The notes under the pieces: model-generated
Told to the model about the DNA's origin: nothing
Databases searched by the model: none
The model's input: the letters and a program-made list of their open reading frames with translations, nothing else
Made by a program: the position numbers and the translations under genes
NCBI GenBank assembly: GCA_946637575.1
Contig: CAMPBJ010000065.1
Coordinates: 1 to 5,889 of the forward strand
Length of the DNA stretch: 5,889 nucleotides
Source of the DNA: an uncultured Clostridia bacterium
GTDB lineage: Bacteria > Bacillota > Clostridia > Christensenellales > Borkfalkiaceae
Reading direction: 5' to 3'
Part shown: positions 5,152-5,889 of the stretch, piece by piece
How positions within the stretch are numbered: position 1 is the first letter of the stretch
Layout: every line of letters starts with the position of its first letter

Positions 5152-5889
5152 CTAATACCCCGCGGCTGTTTTATACATGTAAAGTATATCGGGATAATAG
5201 TCTTCGAGATAGTAAACAAGTTTTCTCTCCGAAACGAAATCGGCGTACCTTGCGGAGTCAGTCGCCAACGTGTCGTAGTAACCCGTTATGCAGTCTATAA
5301 CGTCCGAATAGTACCCCATCTCCACGAGTTCTTCTTTAGAGTACGACGTTTCACGGAGCGCTAAAAACCTTAACACCCTGTCGGCGTTCGAAAGCGAAAC
5401 GCTGACGTCTAATCTCTGTTCTTTTTCGTCCTGTATTGCGTTGTACTTTTCGACTTCTTCTATTCTCTTGTTCTGCGCGTCTTTTAAGTTTAAAAACTCC
5501 GCGTTTTTCTCGGCGGTATGCACGTCCGAAAAGTAAGACGAAAGAGCGTTCAGTTCCGCGGTTGCGGAAGTTATTATCGCGTTGTACTCCGAACGCTTCG
5601 CGCTGTATTCCGAAGTATTCTTTGCAAGCGCGGTGTTCCGTTCGGTCTCTAAACTTGCTATCGCGTTTACAAGTATCGAAGAGTTAGAGTACCCTTTCTT
5701 CACCGCGTCCGCCCGTAACTTTTCTTCGCTCTCGTCGAAAGCGTCGTTTATTTTGTCCTCCGCCGCGCTCTCTTCCGAAGATATCGTAGACAGTTTGCTG
5801 TTTGCTTTAAGTATCTGCGCGGTTAACGCTTCCCTCTTGTTCGCCTTTCGCTCTTCGTTTTTTGAGAGCGTGAGCGTTTCCGCTTTTTC
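5152..5889 (-). CDS. Unrecognised charged, probably coiled-coil protein, C-terminal 245 residues (cut by window edge)
   Basis: The frame is open from the right edge to the TAG at 5152-5154, giving 245 residues with the N-terminus outside the window. A GTG at 5701-5703 is in frame but is preceded by 62 further sense codons in the same style and has no convincing ribosome site, so it is probably an internal valine. The first 165 or so residues are rich in Glu, Lys, Ala, Asn and Ser with heptad-like spacing (KNEERKANKREALTAQILKA; QNKRIEEVEKYNAIQDEKEQ), as in a long coiled coil. The last 56 residues are different: 12 are tyrosine, often as pairs (GYYSD, GYYDTL, VYYLEDYY), suggesting a compact helical C-terminal domain. 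No membrane segment is visible in this part. I recognise no family. It is closed by its own terminator and so is not in the ispG transcript; its position says nothing about its role. Confidence 0.8.
   Translation of the reverse strand, partial: EKAETLTLSKNEERKANKREALTAQILKANSKLSTISSEESAAEDKINDAFDESEEKLRADAVKKGYSNSSILVNAIASLETERNTALAKNTSEYSAKRSEYNAIITSATAELNALSSYFSDVHTAEKNAEFLNLKDAQNKRIEEVEKYNAIQDEKEQRLDVSVSLSNADRVLRFLALRETSYSKEELVEMGYYSDVIDCITGYYDTLATDSARYADFVSERKLVYYLEDYYPDILYMYKTAAGY

Noticed and set aside
5152..5703. Right-hand gene starting at the GTG at 5701-5703 as a complete 183-residue protein
   Set aside because: The same frame stays open to the window edge with the same coiled-coil composition, so the GTG is more likely an internal valine codon.
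1..5889. CRISPR arrays, tRNA or rRNA genes, insertion sequences, phage or defence genes
   Set aside because: No regularly spaced repeats, tRNA-like folds, transposase motifs or paired terminal inverted repeats were seen; nearly all bases are accounted for by housekeeping genes and short regulatory gaps.

Overview
This window is a chromosomal housekeeping segment from a bacterium of the Bacillota, most likely an uncultured member of the Clostridia. The evidence is the gene order ispG - polC locus - rimP - nusA - ylxR - ylxQ - infB, the RnpM/YlxR and L7Ae-like genes between nusA and infB, purine-rich Shine-Dalgarno sites and AT-rich promoters. The genus cannot be read from the sequence. Every gene I accept lies on the minus strand, so transcription runs from the right edge towards base 1.

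From right to left: (1) the C-terminal part of an unrecognised, charged, probably coiled-coil protein (5152-5889, open at the right edge), closed by a clear intrinsic terminator; (2) a good extended -10 promoter placed so close to ispG that its mRNA is probably leaderless; (3) ispG, the iron-sulfur enzyme of the MEP isoprenoid pathway; (4) overlapping it by 16 nt, a 505-residue protein in the usual place of polC. It has the PolC N-terminal region, OB fold and proofreading exonuclease, but no PHP domain and no polymerase; (5) a 128-nt gap holding a candidate promoter, a perfect AT dyad over its -10, a tandem heptamer and a terminator-like hairpin just before the rimP ribosome binding site; (6) the tightly packed rimP-nusA-rnpM(ylxR)-ylxQ operon; and (7) the first 69 codons of the next gene, by position infB, whose N-terminus does not look like the usual IF2_N domain.

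rimP, nusA, rnpM, ylxQ and infB form the conserved transcription/translation operon: 30S maturation, elongation and termination control, RNase P modulation, an L7Ae-type RNA binder and initiation factor 2. The hairpin ahead of rimP is placed where it could make the operon self-limiting through NusA-stimulated termination.

The most interesting item is the polymerase-less PolC-like exonuclease. It looks like an intact gene, not a broken polC: all DEDDh catalytic residues are present, the OB fold leads directly into the exonuclease, and there is no room downstream for a lost polymerase part. It may be a dedicated proofreading or repair nuclease that kept the replicase's DNA-binding modules.
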